Of a stretch of 50,000 nucleotides of DNA, positions 8,378-17,739 are shown piece by piece. Position 1 is the first letter of the stretch, and every line of letters begins with the position of its first letter. Source of the DNA: Chlamydiota bacterium (GTDB taxonomy: Bacteria > Auribacterota > JACPWU01); contig JACOUC010000020.1 in assembly GCA_016178055.1 (NCBI GenBank), positions 1 to 50,000 on the forward strand. Reading direction: 5' to 3'. Made by a program: the position numbers and the translations under genes. The notes beneath the pieces were generated by a model. That model did no database searches and was not told the DNA's origin. It saw only the letters and a program-made list of their open reading frames with translations.

Positions 8378-9424
8378 TCGAATGGTTTTAGACACACGGG
8401 TCATCGAGTCATTGACAGCAGTTGCCTCATAACCCGAATGGACCATGCAATCAACACATTTAGGGTTGCCACTCTTACAGCCATAGCGGGACCACTGAGT
8501 CTCGTTCATCAACTCTTGAAAAGTTTGGACATGACCTTCCTCGGCCATCAAATAACAAGGGCGCTGCCATCCTAAAACACTGTAATTTGGATTTCCCCAA
8601 GGAGTACAGTCATAATCATGTTTCCCGGTCAAAAATTCCAAATAAAGAGGTGAATGATTAAACTTCCAGCTTCTTTTTCCCCTACCGTTTTCCCCCAAAA
8701 TCTTAGAAAAAAGAACCTTCGTCTTATTTCGCTTTAAGAAATGTTCTTGATCCGGGGCCTTTTCATAAGCATACCCAGGAGAGACCATCATTCCATCCAC
8801 ACCCGATTCGGTTAATTTATCAAATAAGTTAATCATCTCTTGAGGGTCTGTTCCATCAAACACAGTCGTATTCGTCGTTAAACGAAAGCCCGCTTTTTTA
8901 GCCGCTTCAATAGCGTTCATGGCTTGTTTAAAAACACCTCGCCGGTCTACAGCCTTGTCGTGAAGCTCTTCAAGCCCATCCATATGAATACTCAGGGTCA
9001 AATAAGCAGAGGGTTTAAATTTATGTAAATTTCTTTCAAGGAGAATGGCATTGGTACAAAGGTAAACAAATTTTTTCCGAGCAATGAGACCGTTAATAAT
9101 TTCATCAATTTGGGGATGAAGAAGGGGTTCTCCCCCCGCCACAGAAACGACAGGAACCTTACATTCTTCAACCGCCTTAAAACACTGTTCAGGGGTTAAG
9201 TTTTTTCTCAAAATCTCAGTTGGATATTGAATTTTTCCACATCCGGGACAAGCCAAATTACATCTAAAAAGGGGTTCAAGCATCAAAACCAAAGGATAAC
9301 GCTTGCTCCCTTTTAAGCGCTGCCTGGTTACATAAGCCCCCACCTTAAAAATCTGTTTTAATGGAACACCCACAAGTCCTCCTCTATGAGCTAAATCATC
9401 GTATGACTTTAATGGAAGTAACAT
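8348..9424 (-). CDS. hpnH: Radical SAM protein, HpnH-type (adenosyl-hopene transferase family)
   Basis: This is a radical SAM enzyme of 358 residues. The 4Fe-4S motif CNLACPGCG lies at about residues 54-62, followed by the SAM-binding [10 protein letters not shown], then [15 protein letters not shown] and [10 protein letters not shown]. The C-terminal part has a Cys-rich segment [20 protein letters not shown]. The overall pattern matches HpnH, which joins 5'-deoxyadenosine to diploptene in hopanoid side-chain synthesis. No squalene-hopene cyclase or other hpn gene is in the window, so an adenosylhopane role is inferred from family only. HpnH relatives with other substrates exist. It starts with ATG. 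Confidence 0.8.
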   Translation of the reverse strand: MLLPLKSYDDLAHRGGLVGVPLKQIFKVGAYVTRQRLKGSKRYPLVLMLEPLFRCNLACPGCGKIQYPTEILRKNLTPEQCFKAVEECKVPVVSVAGGEPLLHPQIDEIINGLIARKKFVYLCTNAILLERNLHKFKPSAYLTLSIHMDGLEELHDKAVDRRGVFKQAMNAIEAAKKAGFRLTTNTTVFDGTDPQEMINLFDKLTESGVDGMMVSPGYAYEKAPDQEHFLKRNKTKVLFSKILGENGRGKRSWKFNHSPLYLEFLTGKHDYDCTPWGNPNYSVLGWQRPCYLMAEEGHVQTFQELMNETQWSRYGCKSGNPKCVDCMVHSGYEATAVNDSMTRVSKTIRSLLGVLGLR

Positions 9425-9512
9425 CCATTAGTCAATCCTAGAATTAATTTCACCAAAAATTAAAATTGTGATAGAGTGGCCTGGTTTGCTATAGAAAGTG
9501 CTGTTATCATCA

Positions 9513-9612
9513 AAATGACAAATTAAAATTCAAAGACTTATTCGCTTGAGAGGTTCTTTATCAATTTCTACCACAATTTTGATTTTTGACTTTTGAATTT
9601 TGATATTAAAAA
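9513..9612. repeat. AT-rich dispersed inverted-repeat element, divergent copy A2
   Basis: Arms aaaatgacaaattaaaattcaaag and caattttgatttttgacttttgaattttgat flank a loop that differs from the usual centre (ttattcgcttgagaggttc). The right arm ends four bases before the dcd ATG, leaving dcd without a recognisable ribosome site. Confidence 0.65.
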
Positions 9613-9615
9613 ATT

Positions 9616-10173
9616 ATGTCTATTAAATCTGACCGCTGGATCAAAAAAATGGCTCTCGCTCACGGGATGATTGATCCCTTTGAGGAGGAACAAATCCGTC
9701 AAGGCGTTGTCTCTTATGGACTCTCGTCCTATGGATATGACCTTCGCATTTCTAATCATTTTAAGGTCTTTCACCCTCCCCTGGAGACAGTACTCGATCC
9801 TAAAAATGTACCGACTGAATATTTTAAGGAAATCATGGATGATGTTTGCGTGATTCCACCCAATAGCCTCGTTTTAGGACGCACCCTCGAGCGGTTTAAA
9901 ATTCCTCGCAATATTTTGACACTATGTGTGGGAAAATCTACTTATGCCCGATGCGGAATCATGGTGAATGTCACCCCTTTTGAACCGGAATGGGAAGGGT
10001 ATCCGACCCTTCAAATCACCAATATCAGCGGTCTTCCAGTTAAAATTTATGCGAATGAGGGAATTGCCCAAATTATTTTTTTTCAAAGCGATGAAGAATG
10101 TCTCGTTTCATATCAAGATAAAAAAGGAAAGTATCAAAACCAAGCAAAGGAAATTACCTTACCCAGAATTTAG
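9616..10173 (+). CDS. dcd: dCTP deaminase
   Basis: The 185 residues match the usual dCTP deaminase length. Diagnostic segments are [44 protein letters not shown] (which holds the catalytic Glu and the trimer-interface Arg) and [10 protein letters not shown]. The enzyme converts dCTP to dUTP for thymidylate synthesis. Whether it is mono- or bifunctional (dCTP to dUMP) cannot be decided by eye. The stop codon TAG is the start of the TAGGAG ribosome site for the next gene 15 bases downstream, so it is translationally close to the NrdD-like gene. Both act on nucleotide reduction and pyrimidine supply. Confidence 0.95.
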   Translation: MSIKSDRWIKKMALAHGMIDPFEEEQIRQGVVSYGLSSYGYDLRISNHFKVFHPPLETVLDPKNVPTEYFKEIMDDVCVIPPNSLVLGRTLERFKIPRNILTLCVGKSTYARCGIMVNVTPFEPEWEGYPTLQITNISGLPVKIYANEGIAQIIFFQSDEECLVSYQDKKGKYQNQAKEITLPRI

Positions 10174-10187
10174 GAGAAATCTAAAAA

Positions 10188-11738
10188 ATGGAAACGCTCG
10201 CATCTCCCTTTACCAAAATTTTTAAGCGTGATGGCTCGATCGTCGATTTTAATCTTGACCGCATCGTCGACGCCATCTTTAATGCAGCTAAAGCCGTTGG
10301 AGGGAAAGACTACAATCTTGCCGTCGAATTGGCCCATCAAGTTCTTGGACAACTTCAAACACAGGGAGATTCACAAAGAGTCCCTACGGTTGAAGAAATT
10401 CAGGATAGGATTGAGAAAACCCTCATCGAAAGAGGACATGCCCAAACGGCCAAGGCCTTCATTCTCTATCGCCAAAAGAGGAAAGAAGTTCGAGAGATCC
10501 GCTCCTCTTTTCTAGCAATCGAACAAACGGTCGATCAATATCTTGAAGGCGAAGTTTCAACATCGCACCCCATGACTTTTAAAGGGTTGCAAGAATATTG
10601 TGCTCAAAACATTTTAAGCCATTATGCCCTCAATAAAATTTATCCCCCTCAAATCAGTGAAGCCCATCGGGATGGGATGATTTATATTCATGGACTCGGG
10701 AAGGCGTTAGCCGGAAACTCTATTCTCCTGAATCAATTGAAGGGGGATCTTGAACCTTTTTCTTCCCATATAAAAAGAATTCAACACCTTCAATCCGAAT
10801 GGTCAGATCGGATCATCCTAGAAGATTTTGATGAAATGGAAGATTTCGATGAAATAATAGAAACGGAACCCGGGCTTCTTCATTTTGATCCAAGCGAAGA
10901 AAATTCTGTTAAAACTTTTCTCTTTCTCAAAAAAATAGACTTCATTTCAGAACTACTTAAGAAAAAAGACCCTTTTAAAAATTTAGGCATGATTTTTAAG
11001 GGGGAAAAAGCATTAGAAAAAAACACATCTTTTCCTCTGGTGATCACTCCCTTTAAGGACATCCATCAAACTTCTATCATGCTTGGAATCCTACCCGCTT
11101 CAACCATTCATGATTCTCTAAGAATGAATCTAGGAGTCGTGAGCCTTAATTTGAAACGCATCGCTCAAGAATCCCCCTTCAAAAATATTTTTTTAGATCA
11201 AGTCGACTATTATCTTACAGCTGCCAAAAATGCACTCCAAATCAAGAAGAAAATCTTTGACCAAAATTTTAATCATGGCCTATTTCCTCAAACCAAAAAC
11301 GTAATTGAAGCAAGGTCCAAAGGATTTTTGAGTATAGGTTTAGGAGGCCTTTTTCAGGCCGCCCACATCCTTTCCCATGGACATACGACAGAATCTGTTT
11401 TGAACTTGGCTTGGGAAATTTATCATTTCACATTAGAAAAGCTAAAGTCTTTTGAAGAAGAGACGCTTCAACCCTTTGGACTCGACTTTATTTCGGGTCG
11501 ATTTTGTCCATTCTATGAAGAAGAACCTGAAACCCTGCATGAAGAAGCACTCGAAAATACACAATTTCAAAGCTTACTACCCTGGATGACGTTCAAAGAA
11601 TCTGATCAAGAAACGCTTCAGTCTCTTTCTAAAATTGAGGATTTCTTTTTTTGGGTGTTACCTGCAATGAAAATCCAAAAATCAAACATCAAAAATCAAA
11701 ATGACAATGTAAAATTCAAAATATCTCCCTTGCAATAG
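10188..11738 (+). CDS. Degenerate anaerobic ribonucleotide reductase (NrdD-like) with ATP-cone
   Basis: The 516-residue protein starts with a clear ATP-cone (about 9-100: FKRDGSIVDFNLDRIVDAI, VPTVEEIQDRIEKTLIERG, AKAFILYRQKRKE). It continues with sequence like the start of NrdD, GLQEYCAQNILSHYALNKI and EAHRDGMIYIHGLGK. A later stretch, MNLGVVSLNLKRIAQ, recalls the NrdD segment with NLPRIA, and FLSIGLGGLFQAA recalls its glycine-rich turn. The C-terminal glycyl-radical motif (RxCGY) and the Cys-x2-Cys zinc pairs of NrdD are absent; only two cysteines are visible. It is shorter than the roughly 700 residues of active NrdD. The last 23 residues are read from repeat copy A3. It is likely inactive as a reductase or repurposed; an ATP-cone sensing role is speculation. 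Confidence 0.7.
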   Translation: METLASPFTKIFKRDGSIVDFNLDRIVDAIFNAAKAVGGKDYNLAVELAHQVLGQLQTQGDSQRVPTVEEIQDRIEKTLIERGHAQTAKAFILYRQKRKEVREIRSSFLAIEQTVDQYLEGEVSTSHPMTFKGLQEYCAQNILSHYALNKIYPPQISEAHRDGMIYIHGLGKALAGNSILLNQLKGDLEPFSSHIKRIQHLQSEWSDRIILEDFDEMEDFDEIIETEPGLLHFDPSEENSVKTFLFLKKIDFISELLKKKDPFKNLGMIFKGEKALEKNTSFPLVITPFKDIHQTSIMLGILPASTIHDSLRMNLGVVSLNLKRIAQESPFKNIFLDQVDYYLTAAKNALQIKKKIFDQNFNHGLFPQTKNVIEARSKGFLSIGLGGLFQAAHILSHGHTTESVLNLAWEIYHFTLEKLKSFEEETLQPFGLDFISGRFCPFYEEEPETLHEEALENTQFQSLLPWMTFKESDQETLQSLSKIEDFFFWVLPAMKIQKSNIKNQNDNVKFKISPLQ

Positions 11739-11797
11739 CACTAGAAATTTTGGATTTTAATATGTCATTTTGCATTTTGATTTTTAATTTTTAAATT
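11670..11797. repeat. AT-rich dispersed inverted-repeat element, copy A3
   Basis: This is one of the clearest copies. Arms aaaatccaaaaatcaaacatc... and ...tgcattttgatttttaattttt flank the conserved centre tctcccttgcaatagcactagaaatttt. It overlaps the end of the NrdD-like gene, providing its last 23 codons and stop, and ends about 25 bases before the next ATG. Confidence 0.9.
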
Positions 11798-11822
11798 AAA
11801 GAGGCTTGTTTGAGGAAAAAAT

Positions 11823-13316
11823 ATGGATTTTGTAAAAGCTGCTTTTGTCATTCTTTATTTTGGAATTCTTTTCATTCTTTCCATTTACGGATGCCACCGT
11901 TACTATCTCGTCTATCTTTACTATCGATACAAAAAAAACATTCCTCGGCCTAAAGATCATTTTAAGACACTCCCCCTCGTAACGGTTCAGCTTCCCATTT
12001 ATAATGAAATGTATGTTGTAGAGAGATTGTTTGAAGCCGTTTCTAAACTCGACTATCCGAAAGAGCTCCTGGAAATTCAGGTCTTAGATGACTCAACCGA
12101 TGAAACACAAAGAATCGCACAGTCGTTCACTCAAACCCTTCAAAAAAATGGTTTAAATATCCAGTACCTGCACCGTCATCATCGTGAAGGGTTTAAAGCA
12201 GGGGCCCTTGAAAAAGGATTAGAAAAAGCCCATGGGGAATTTATTTACATTTTTGATGCAGATTTTATTCCTCCATCTAACTTTATTCAAAAAACAATCC
12301 ATTTTTTTACGGATTCTAGCATTGGAATGGTACAGGCCCGATGGACTTATTTGAATCGAAACGATTCTCTCCTCACAGAAATTCAGTCTATACTTCTCGA
12401 CGGGCATTTTGTCATCGAGCATACGGCTCGAAACCGCTCAGGAAAATTTTTTAATTTTAATGGAACGGCTGGAGGCTGGAGAAGGAAAGCCATCACCGAT
12501 GGAGGAGGATGGCAACATGATACCCTCACGGAGGACTTAGACCTCTCTTATCGATCACAATTACAGGGATGGAAATTTGTTTATCTACAAGAACTGGGCA
12601 CCCCTTCGGAACTCCCTGTTGACATGAACGCCTTTAAATCTCAACAACATCGCTGGGTCAAAGGTTCCGTTCAGTCAGGGAAAAAGCTCCTAAAAAAGAT
12701 TTGGAAAAGCTCGTTCCCTTTAGGAATAAAATTAGAGGCTACTTTTCATCTTACCAACAATCTTTCTTATCCCCTCATGATTATTCTGTCGCTTTTACTC
12801 TTGCCAGCCATGTTGATCCAACTTGAAGAAGGATGGAAGTATAAAGTTTTAATTGATGCCCCACTTTTCATTGCTTCATTTTTATCCATCAGTATTTTCT
12901 ACATCTCGTCCCAAAAAGAAATTGATGCTCAATGGTTCAAAAAATTGAAATATATTCCTCTCGTTAGTGCAGTAGGGATTGGACTTTCTATCAACAATGC
13001 CAAAGCAGTCTTAGAAGCCCTCTTTTCACATGAAAGCCCCTTTCAAAGAACCCCTAAATATGGAGCTCATACTTCTCAGGATTCTTTGAAAACAAAAAAA
13101 TACAGAGGAAAGAAAAATAAATTTTCATGGGTTGAACTTATTTTAGGACTTTACTTTAGCCTTCTAGCCACTATCTCATTGGAAACGCATCGCTTTGCAA
13201 TGACCCCATTCCTCATGCTTTTTCAAATAGGATATCTTTACACCTGGAGCTTAAGCATCTTTCAGGAACGCCAAAAACCTCTTCAACTTCTGCTGTCTAA
13301 ACCTATAGAAGCTTGA
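11823..13316 (+). CDS. Processive family 2 glycosyltransferase (cellulose synthase/ceramide glucosyltransferase-like)
   Basis: The 497-residue protein has one N-terminal transmembrane helix (about 5-25), a GT2 domain, and four or more C-terminal helices (from about residue 315). Motifs are QLPIYNEMYVVERL, LDDSTDETQRIAQ, DADFIPP (the DxD), FNFNGTAGGWRRKAI, TEDLDLSYRSQLQGW (catalytic ED) and QQHRWVKGS (QxxRW). These mark a membrane GT2 that makes and probably exports a beta-linked glycan or glycosylates a lipid. The sugar is not predictable. The start has GAGGAAAA just upstream. It is separated from the NrdD-like gene by repeat A3. Confidence 0.9.
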   Translation: MDFVKAAFVILYFGILFILSIYGCHRYYLVYLYYRYKKNIPRPKDHFKTLPLVTVQLPIYNEMYVVERLFEAVSKLDYPKELLEIQVLDDSTDETQRIAQSFTQTLQKNGLNIQYLHRHHREGFKAGALEKGLEKAHGEFIYIFDADFIPPSNFIQKTIHFFTDSSIGMVQARWTYLNRNDSLLTEIQSILLDGHFVIEHTARNRSGKFFNFNGTAGGWRRKAITDGGGWQHDTLTEDLDLSYRSQLQGWKFVYLQELGTPSELPVDMNAFKSQQHRWVKGSVQSGKKLLKKIWKSSFPLGIKLEATFHLTNNLSYPLMIILSLLLLPAMLIQLEEGWKYKVLIDAPLFIASFLSISIFYISSQKEIDAQWFKKLKYIPLVSAVGIGLSINNAKAVLEALFSHESPFQRTPKYGAHTSQDSLKTKKYRGKKNKFSWVELILGLYFSLLATISLETHRFAMTPFLMLFQIGYLYTWSLSIFQERQKPLQLLLSKPIEA

Positions 13317-13320
13317 GAAT

Positions 13321-13403
13321 AGTCCACAGTCGACAGTCTATAGTCGACAGTTTTAAGGGAACCATTTATTTTCTATGGACTGTTGACCGTTGACTATGGA
13401 CTA
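13321..13403. repeat. GTCGACAG-word inverted-repeat element, copy B1
   Basis: The left arm agtccacagtcgacagtctatagtcgacagt and the right arm ctatggactgttgaccgttgactatggact are imperfect inverted repeats around an AT-rich loop. Within each arm the word agtc(g/c)aca is itself repeated. The element fills the gap between convergent genes and includes the stop codon of the VOC protein. Related copies are at 21310-21388 and 45264-45380. Confidence 0.85.
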
Positions 13404-13805
13404 GTTTTTTATATTTGGATGATAAAGGATCTGAATCAAATTTCCATCTGGATCCTTAAAATAAATGGAGCGGGCGCCATCTCGATGGGTTTTGGGCTCT
13501 TGAGTTAAAGAAATCCCCATTTTTTTTAAGTGGACCGACCACTGGTCTACCTCCTCTGGATCTTTCACTAAAAGACCCAAATGATCCAAAGGACTTTCTA
13601 GGGATACATTTCCTAAAGAAACTGTCTCGTGAAGGGCAAGATTATCTCGGCCTGAAGTTAAATATAGATTATGCGCATCCGGCCGCCATTCCAGCTTAAA
13701 TCCAAGCACCTGAGTGTAAAAGGCCTCCGAACTTTTAAGGTTTTTGACCTTGAGTGCAATGTGCCGAAGTCCTAAGAGGGGAGGAAAAGATTGAGGGGTC
13801 ATCAT
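13401..13805 (-). CDS. Glyoxalase/VOC superfamily protein
   Basis: This is a single VOC domain protein of 134 residues. It has the two beta-alpha-beta-beta-beta modules: GLRHIALKVKNLKSSEAFYTQVLGF and then LDHLGLLVKDPEEVDQW, ending in SIYFKDPDGNLIQILYHP. Putative metal ligands are His16 of RHIAL, a mid-domain His or Glu, and Glu/His positions of the second module. Substrate is unknown. The ATG is two bases after the stop codon of the upstream GT2 gene on the same strand, so the pair is co-translated. Confidence 0.85.
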   Translation of the reverse strand: MMTPQSFPPLLGLRHIALKVKNLKSSEAFYTQVLGFKLEWRPDAHNLYLTSGRDNLALHETVSLGNVSLESPLDHLGLLVKDPEEVDQWSVHLKKMGISLTQEPKTHRDGARSIYFKDPDGNLIQILYHPNIKN

Positions 13806-13807
13806 TT

Positions 13808-14755
13808 TTACACTTCTTCTTTAATCACATAAATCGATTTTTTTTGAGATTCATGATAGGTCCGAATCTGAATCTCTGCCAAAAGACCCATGGTCACAAA
13901 TTGAATTCCAATAAAAATGAGAAAAACTGATAAAAGAAGAAGGGGTCTTCCTCCAATCGCCTGATGCAAAATGAGTCGAATAAAAAATAAATACAGGGAT
14001 AAGGCTAGTCCCATTCCCCCGGACAAAACCCCGACCAGACCAAAAATTTGAATAGGTTTAGTAGAATAACTTAGCAAAAATTTGACCGTGATAAGATCAA
14101 GAAAAACCCTGAGTGTCCGAGAAATCCCATATTTTGACTTTCCGCGTTTGCGTGCTTGATGATTAACCTTCACCTCAGTTACACTCACTCCCATCCAGCT
14201 TGCAATCGCTGGAATAAAACGATGCATTTCACCATAGAGGTCTAGATTTTTAGCGACTTCAGATCGAAAAGCTTTTAACGTACAACCGTAATCATGAAGT
14301 TTGACTTTCGTGGTTAGGGAGATCAATCCATTGGCCAACATTGAAGGAAGTCTGCGACTTAGAAATGGATCTTTCCTTGGAGAACGCCAGCCACTCACAA
14401 TGTCATAACCTTCGTCCAAACTTGACAAGAGTTTTCCAATATCCTTAGGGTCATTTTGTAAATCTCCATCTAGAGTGACAATAATACTGCCGCGGGCTGC
14501 ATCAAACCCTGCCTTTAAACCCGCCGTCTGCCCAAAATTCTTTCGCAAGCGGATCAGTCGAATCCGAGCATCTTTGCCGCGAGCCTCTTTCAAAATCTCC
14601 CACGTCCGATCCGTACTCCCATCATCCACGAGAATGATTTCAAAAGAGCGTCCCAATATCTCCATGGCCTCCACCACTCTAGGAATAAGTTCAGGAGTAT
14701 TTTCCTCTTCATTCATTAAGGGAATCACAATAGAAATTTCTAATTTTGAAGACAC
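13808..14755 (-). CDS. GT2 family polyprenyl-phosphate glycosyltransferase (GtrB/ArnC/DPM-like)
   Basis: The 315-residue protein begins with SIVIPLMNEEENTPEL, then LVDDGSTDRTWEIL, LRKNFGQTAGLKAGFDAA and TLDGDLQNDP (the DxD site), followed by RKRGKSKYG. It ends with two transmembrane helices at about 235-260 and 270-295. This is the standard plan of enzymes that move a sugar from a nucleotide to undecaprenyl or decaprenyl phosphate at the inner membrane. The start is GTG with AAGGATAA upstream. It lies downstream of the UbiA-type prenyltransferase and two bases from the VOC gene, suggesting a polyprenyl-phosphate-sugar operon. Confidence 0.9.
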   Translation of the reverse strand: MSSKLEISIVIPLMNEEENTPELIPRVVEAMEILGRSFEIILVDDGSTDRTWEILKEARGKDARIRLIRLRKNFGQTAGLKAGFDAARGSIIVTLDGDLQNDPKDIGKLLSSLDEGYDIVSGWRSPRKDPFLSRRLPSMLANGLISLTTKVKLHDYGCTLKAFRSEVAKNLDLYGEMHRFIPAIASWMGVSVTEVKVNHQARKRGKSKYGISRTLRVFLDLITVKFLLSYSTKPIQIFGLVGVLSGGMGLALSLYLFFIRLILHQAIGGRPLLLLSVFLIFIGIQFVTMGLLAEIQIRTYHESQKKSIYVIKEEV

Positions 14756-14830
14756 GTGTTTATCCTTTCTGAAAACCAGATTTTAACATAGCTCTTTTAG
14801 GTTGTCACTGATCTGGAAATAAGCTACAAA

Positions 14831-14962
14831 TCTAATTTAGAATTTAAAAGTCAAAATGAAAAATGACATACTAAAATCCAAAATTCCTAATGCTATTGTA
14901 AGGGAGACATTTTAAATTTTACATTGTCATTTTGATTTTGAATGTTTGATATTTGATTTTAC
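14831..14962. repeat. AT-rich dispersed inverted-repeat element, copy A4 (inverted orientation)
   Basis: The conserved centre reads in reverse here: aattcctaatgctattgtaagggagacattttaaatttt. The flanking arms are tcaaaatgaaaaatgacatac and cattgtcattttgattttgaatg. It separates the UbiA-type gene from the GT2 gene on the minus strand. Confidence 0.88.
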
Positions 14963-14968
14963 TTACCC

Positions 14969-15847
14969 TCAATCATAAATAATCCAAAAACAAGCGACCA
15001 GCCACACCAAAACATTCATTTGAAGAGCAAAATCCTTCAGAAAAACACGGGCTGGATTGTCCCCGCCTCCTCGCTGATGAAGAAGATAAAGATAACGAAA
15101 AATACCATAAATCACAAAAGGCAATGTATAAATCAAATGCGTCGTCCCAAATTTTTGAACAACCTCAGGGGAAACGGTATAAAGGGCGTAGGAAACAACC
15201 GTAGCCCCGGTTACCACAGAAATCAGAGCATCTAAAAAAGGAAGTGGATAATGGGAAAGAACAGGACGAACTTTATCTCCTTGATGCTCTAAAATAAGGC
15301 CTTCCTCCCTTCGTTTTCCCAAGCCTAAAAAAAGAGTTAGCAAAAATGTGCATAGTAAAAGCCAGGGAGAGAGTTCTACATGAATCACCACAGCCCCTGC
15401 AACTGCCCTTAAGACAAAACCACACGCAATCGAAAGGACATCCAAAAGAACAACATGTTTCAGTCCCAAAGAATAAATGGTTTGAAGAAGAAAATAAGAA
15501 AAACAAACCCAAAACAAATCTTTGCTGAGTGCAAACGCTGCGGTTAAAGAAGAAAAAACTAAAACCGCTGCAAGGCCCAGAGCAAAACCCATGGGAACCC
15601 GTCCCGCAGCAAGAGGCCTTAAACACTTGGTAGGGTGAAGACGATCCTCACTTAAATCAAAAAAATCATTTAAAATATAAACGGAGCTTGAGAGCAAACA
15701 AAAAACAAAGAAAGCTTCAATCACTCTCAAAGTAAAAGAAAAATCCCAAAAGTGTTTCGAAAAAATAAGTGAGGCTAGAACCAAGAGATTCTTAACCCAT
15801 TGTTCAGGCCGAAGAAGAGTCAAAATATTTTTATAGGATATTTTCAT
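14969..15847 (-). CDS. UbiA-family prenyltransferase, decaprenyl-phosphate phosphoribosyltransferase-like
   Basis: The 292-residue protein has about eight to nine transmembrane helices. It starts LLRPEQWVKNLLVLASLIF and carries the first Asp-rich motif NDFFDLSEDRLHPTKCLRPLAAGRVP at about residues 60-85. The RPEQWVKN opening together with HPTKCLRP is typical of the DPPR-synthase branch (5-phosphoribosyl diphosphate to decaprenyl phosphate) rather than of ubiquinone or haem prenyltransferases. The second Asp motif region is near ILEHQGDKVRPVLSHY. It probably supplies a polyprenyl-phosphate-pentose to the GT2 downstream. It is divergent from the methyltransferase gene, with only 46 bases between the starts. 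Confidence 0.85.
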   Translation of the reverse strand: MKISYKNILTLLRPEQWVKNLLVLASLIFSKHFWDFSFTLRVIEAFFVFCLLSSSVYILNDFFDLSEDRLHPTKCLRPLAAGRVPMGFALGLAAVLVFSSLTAAFALSKDLFWVCFSYFLLQTIYSLGLKHVVLLDVLSIACGFVLRAVAGAVVIHVELSPWLLLCTFLLTLFLGLGKRREEGLILEHQGDKVRPVLSHYPLPFLDALISVVTGATVVSYALYTVSPEVVQKFGTTHLIYTLPFVIYGIFRYLYLLHQRGGGDNPARVFLKDFALQMNVLVWLVACFWIIYD

Positions 15848-15893
15848 TTTTTAATACACTCTCGCCCCACATGTTGCTAGACTTTTTTCCAAA

Positions 15894-16712
15894 ATGCAAA
15901 ATAAAAATAGAAGACACTCAACTCCTGATCAAAAACCCTCTAAAATAGGTCAAAATACTCATTGGAATCAGGTTTCTAAATCGTATGACCGCCAGGTCGG
16001 AAAGGAAGGATCTGAATACCACCAAGAAATTTTAATTCCCGGCACACTCAACCTTCTAGAGCCCAAGAGAGGAGAAAAAATCCTCGATCTAGGATGCGGA
16101 CAGGGGGTATTTTGTCGAGCCCTCTCACGATTGGCCCTGGAAATAGAAATGACTGGAATTGATGCTGCTCGGAATTTGATTGAACGAGCCAAAACCTACC
16201 CCCAAGAACACCATCGGATGGGCTACCATGTGATGGAGGCCTCACACCTTAAAGGTATTCCAAACGAAAAATTTGATGCGATTGTTTCCATCCTGGCCCT
16301 TCAAAATATGAATCCCATCGAATCGGTCATTCAAGAAATCACTCGCGTTGCCAAGAAGAAAGCCCGCATGGTCTTGATTCTAAACCATCCCTGCTTTCGA
16401 ATTCCAAGGCAAAGCAGCTGGGGATTTGACGAGTCCAATAAAATTCAATACCGACGGATTGATCGTTATATGAGCCCCTTAGAAATCCCTATCAAAATGC
16501 ATCCTGGATCTAACCCAGATTTGATCACTTTGTCTTTTCATCGTCCCCTCTCCTATTATATTCAAGCCCTCTATGCCTATCGTTGGGCACTCACCTATAT
16601 GGAAGAATGGAGTTCACATAAAGAGAGTGAGCCGGGCGCTCGTTCTCGAGCTGAAAATAGAGCTCGCCAAGAAATTCCGCTCTTTCTTGCAATCCGAGCT
16701 GAAAGAATTTAA
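15894..16712 (+). CDS. Class I SAM-dependent methyltransferase
   Basis: The protein has 272 residues. The Rossmann motif I is ILDLGCGQGVFCRALSRL (about 63-80), motif II EMTGIDAARNLIERA, and motif III-like DAIVSILALQNMNPIESVIQEI, then RMVLILNHPCFRIPRQ. The N-terminal 25 residues are polar and may be dispensable. The C-terminal part (about 170-270) is not diagnostic, so the substrate is unknown. The overall look is of UbiE/small-molecule methyltransferases. It ends 27 bases from the convergent cation transporter gene. Confidence 0.85.
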   Translation: MQNKNRRHSTPDQKPSKIGQNTHWNQVSKSYDRQVGKEGSEYHQEILIPGTLNLLEPKRGEKILDLGCGQGVFCRALSRLALEIEMTGIDAARNLIERAKTYPQEHHRMGYHVMEASHLKGIPNEKFDAIVSILALQNMNPIESVIQEITRVAKKKARMVLILNHPCFRIPRQSSWGFDESNKIQYRRIDRYMSPLEIPIKMHPGSNPDLITLSFHRPLSYYIQALYAYRWALTYMEEWSSHKESEPGARSRAENRARQEIPLFLAIRAERI

Positions 16713-16739
16713 TATCCTTGTCCTCAACAACCCACTTCA

Positions 16740-17636
16740 CTATTTCCCATGTTCAGGATCTTCATGAATGGTCACATCTGCATTTCGAAACCGCCCTTGA
16801 ATTTTTTGGACCAGGGACTCTGTAATTTCATGTACATTCTCAAAACTCTGATCCCGCTTCAAAACCAAATGAAAATCAACAAAGCTTTTCTCCCCCACCT
16901 TTCGAGTCCTCAATTCATGATACCCTAAAACATGTGGATCATGATGCCGTATCATTCGATCAAGTTCATCAACCATGCGTTTAGGGAGCGATCGATCCAC
17001 CAGCTCATTGGCCGCCTGTAAAAGAATTTGAAAGGAAAGAAAAGCAATATACCCTGCAACTAAAATCCCCCCCAAAATATCCCACGCAAACCATCCCGTC
17101 CATTTGACCAGAAGAATGGAAACAAAGATCATAATATAGGAAAGAATATCCATCAGATAATGGGTTTTTTCAGCCTTCATGATCAGCGACCCTGTTTTTT
17201 TCTCAATACGACCCATGATAAAGGTAATCATCAAATTGACTGAGGCCGAAATTCCAATGATCGAGAGAGCAAAATTCGAATGGGTTAAAAAAATCCTCGA
17301 TCGAACATGCTGAAAAGATTCCCAAAAAATAAAGAAAGAAAAGAAAAGAAAAAGGACTCCTTGAGTATAAGAAGCCAAACTCTCAATCTTCTCGTGTCCG
17401 TAGGCATGATCACTGTCCGGAGGCTGAGAGGCTAATTTCACGGATAAATAATTGACAGAAGAAATTCCCATATCCATGAGAGAATCAAGTGCGGAAGCAA
17501 GGAGAGATGCCGAAGCGCAGAAAAAACCTGCAAATCCCTTTAGAAAAACCAAAAAAATGGACAGGAAAATGGCCCACCCTAAACTTTGGGTTTTTTCTTT
17601 AACATTGGAAGGGGATTCAGAAATATTTTCGAGCAT
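16740..17636 (-). CDS. Cation diffusion facilitator (CDF) family transporter
   Basis: The 298-residue protein has six transmembrane segments and a cytosolic C-terminal domain. Metal-site motifs are ALDSLMDMGISSVNY in helix 2 and SDHAYGHEKIESLAS after it, the classical DxxxD and HxxGHxKxE pair. A second set is YLMDILSYI in helix 5. The C-terminal ferredoxin-like domain includes VLGYHELRTRKVGEKSFVDFHLVL. It exports Zn, Fe, Mn or similar divalent ions in exchange for protons; the specific metal cannot be assigned. The ATG is preceded by GAAGGAT. A fast-diverging repeat (17651-17739) lies upstream. Confidence 0.9.
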   Translation of the reverse strand: MLENISESPSNVKEKTQSLGWAIFLSIFLVFLKGFAGFFCASASLLASALDSLMDMGISSVNYLSVKLASQPPDSDHAYGHEKIESLASYTQGVLFLFFSFFIFWESFQHVRSRIFLTHSNFALSIIGISASVNLMITFIMGRIEKKTGSLIMKAEKTHYLMDILSYIMIFVSILLVKWTGWFAWDILGGILVAGYIAFLSFQILLQAANELVDRSLPKRMVDELDRMIRHHDPHVLGYHELRTRKVGEKSFVDFHLVLKRDQSFENVHEITESLVQKIQGRFRNADVTIHEDPEHGK

Positions 17637-17650
17637 ATTTATCCTTCACA

Positions 17651-17739
17651 GACAATGAATTGATAATTTAGGAATTTATTTATTTTACCTTTATTGTCAA
17701 TTCTCAATTGTCAATTATCAATTTACTAATTATTAATTA
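17651..17739. repeat. AT-rich word-repeat element (caattgtcaattatcaatt type)
   Basis: The arms gacaatgaattgataattt and attgtcaattctcaattgtcaattatcaattt are inverted versions of one another and contain the word caattg/tcaatt several times. The element occupies the whole gap between the CDF and DJ-1 genes and reaches the stop codon of the latter. Confidence 0.75.
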
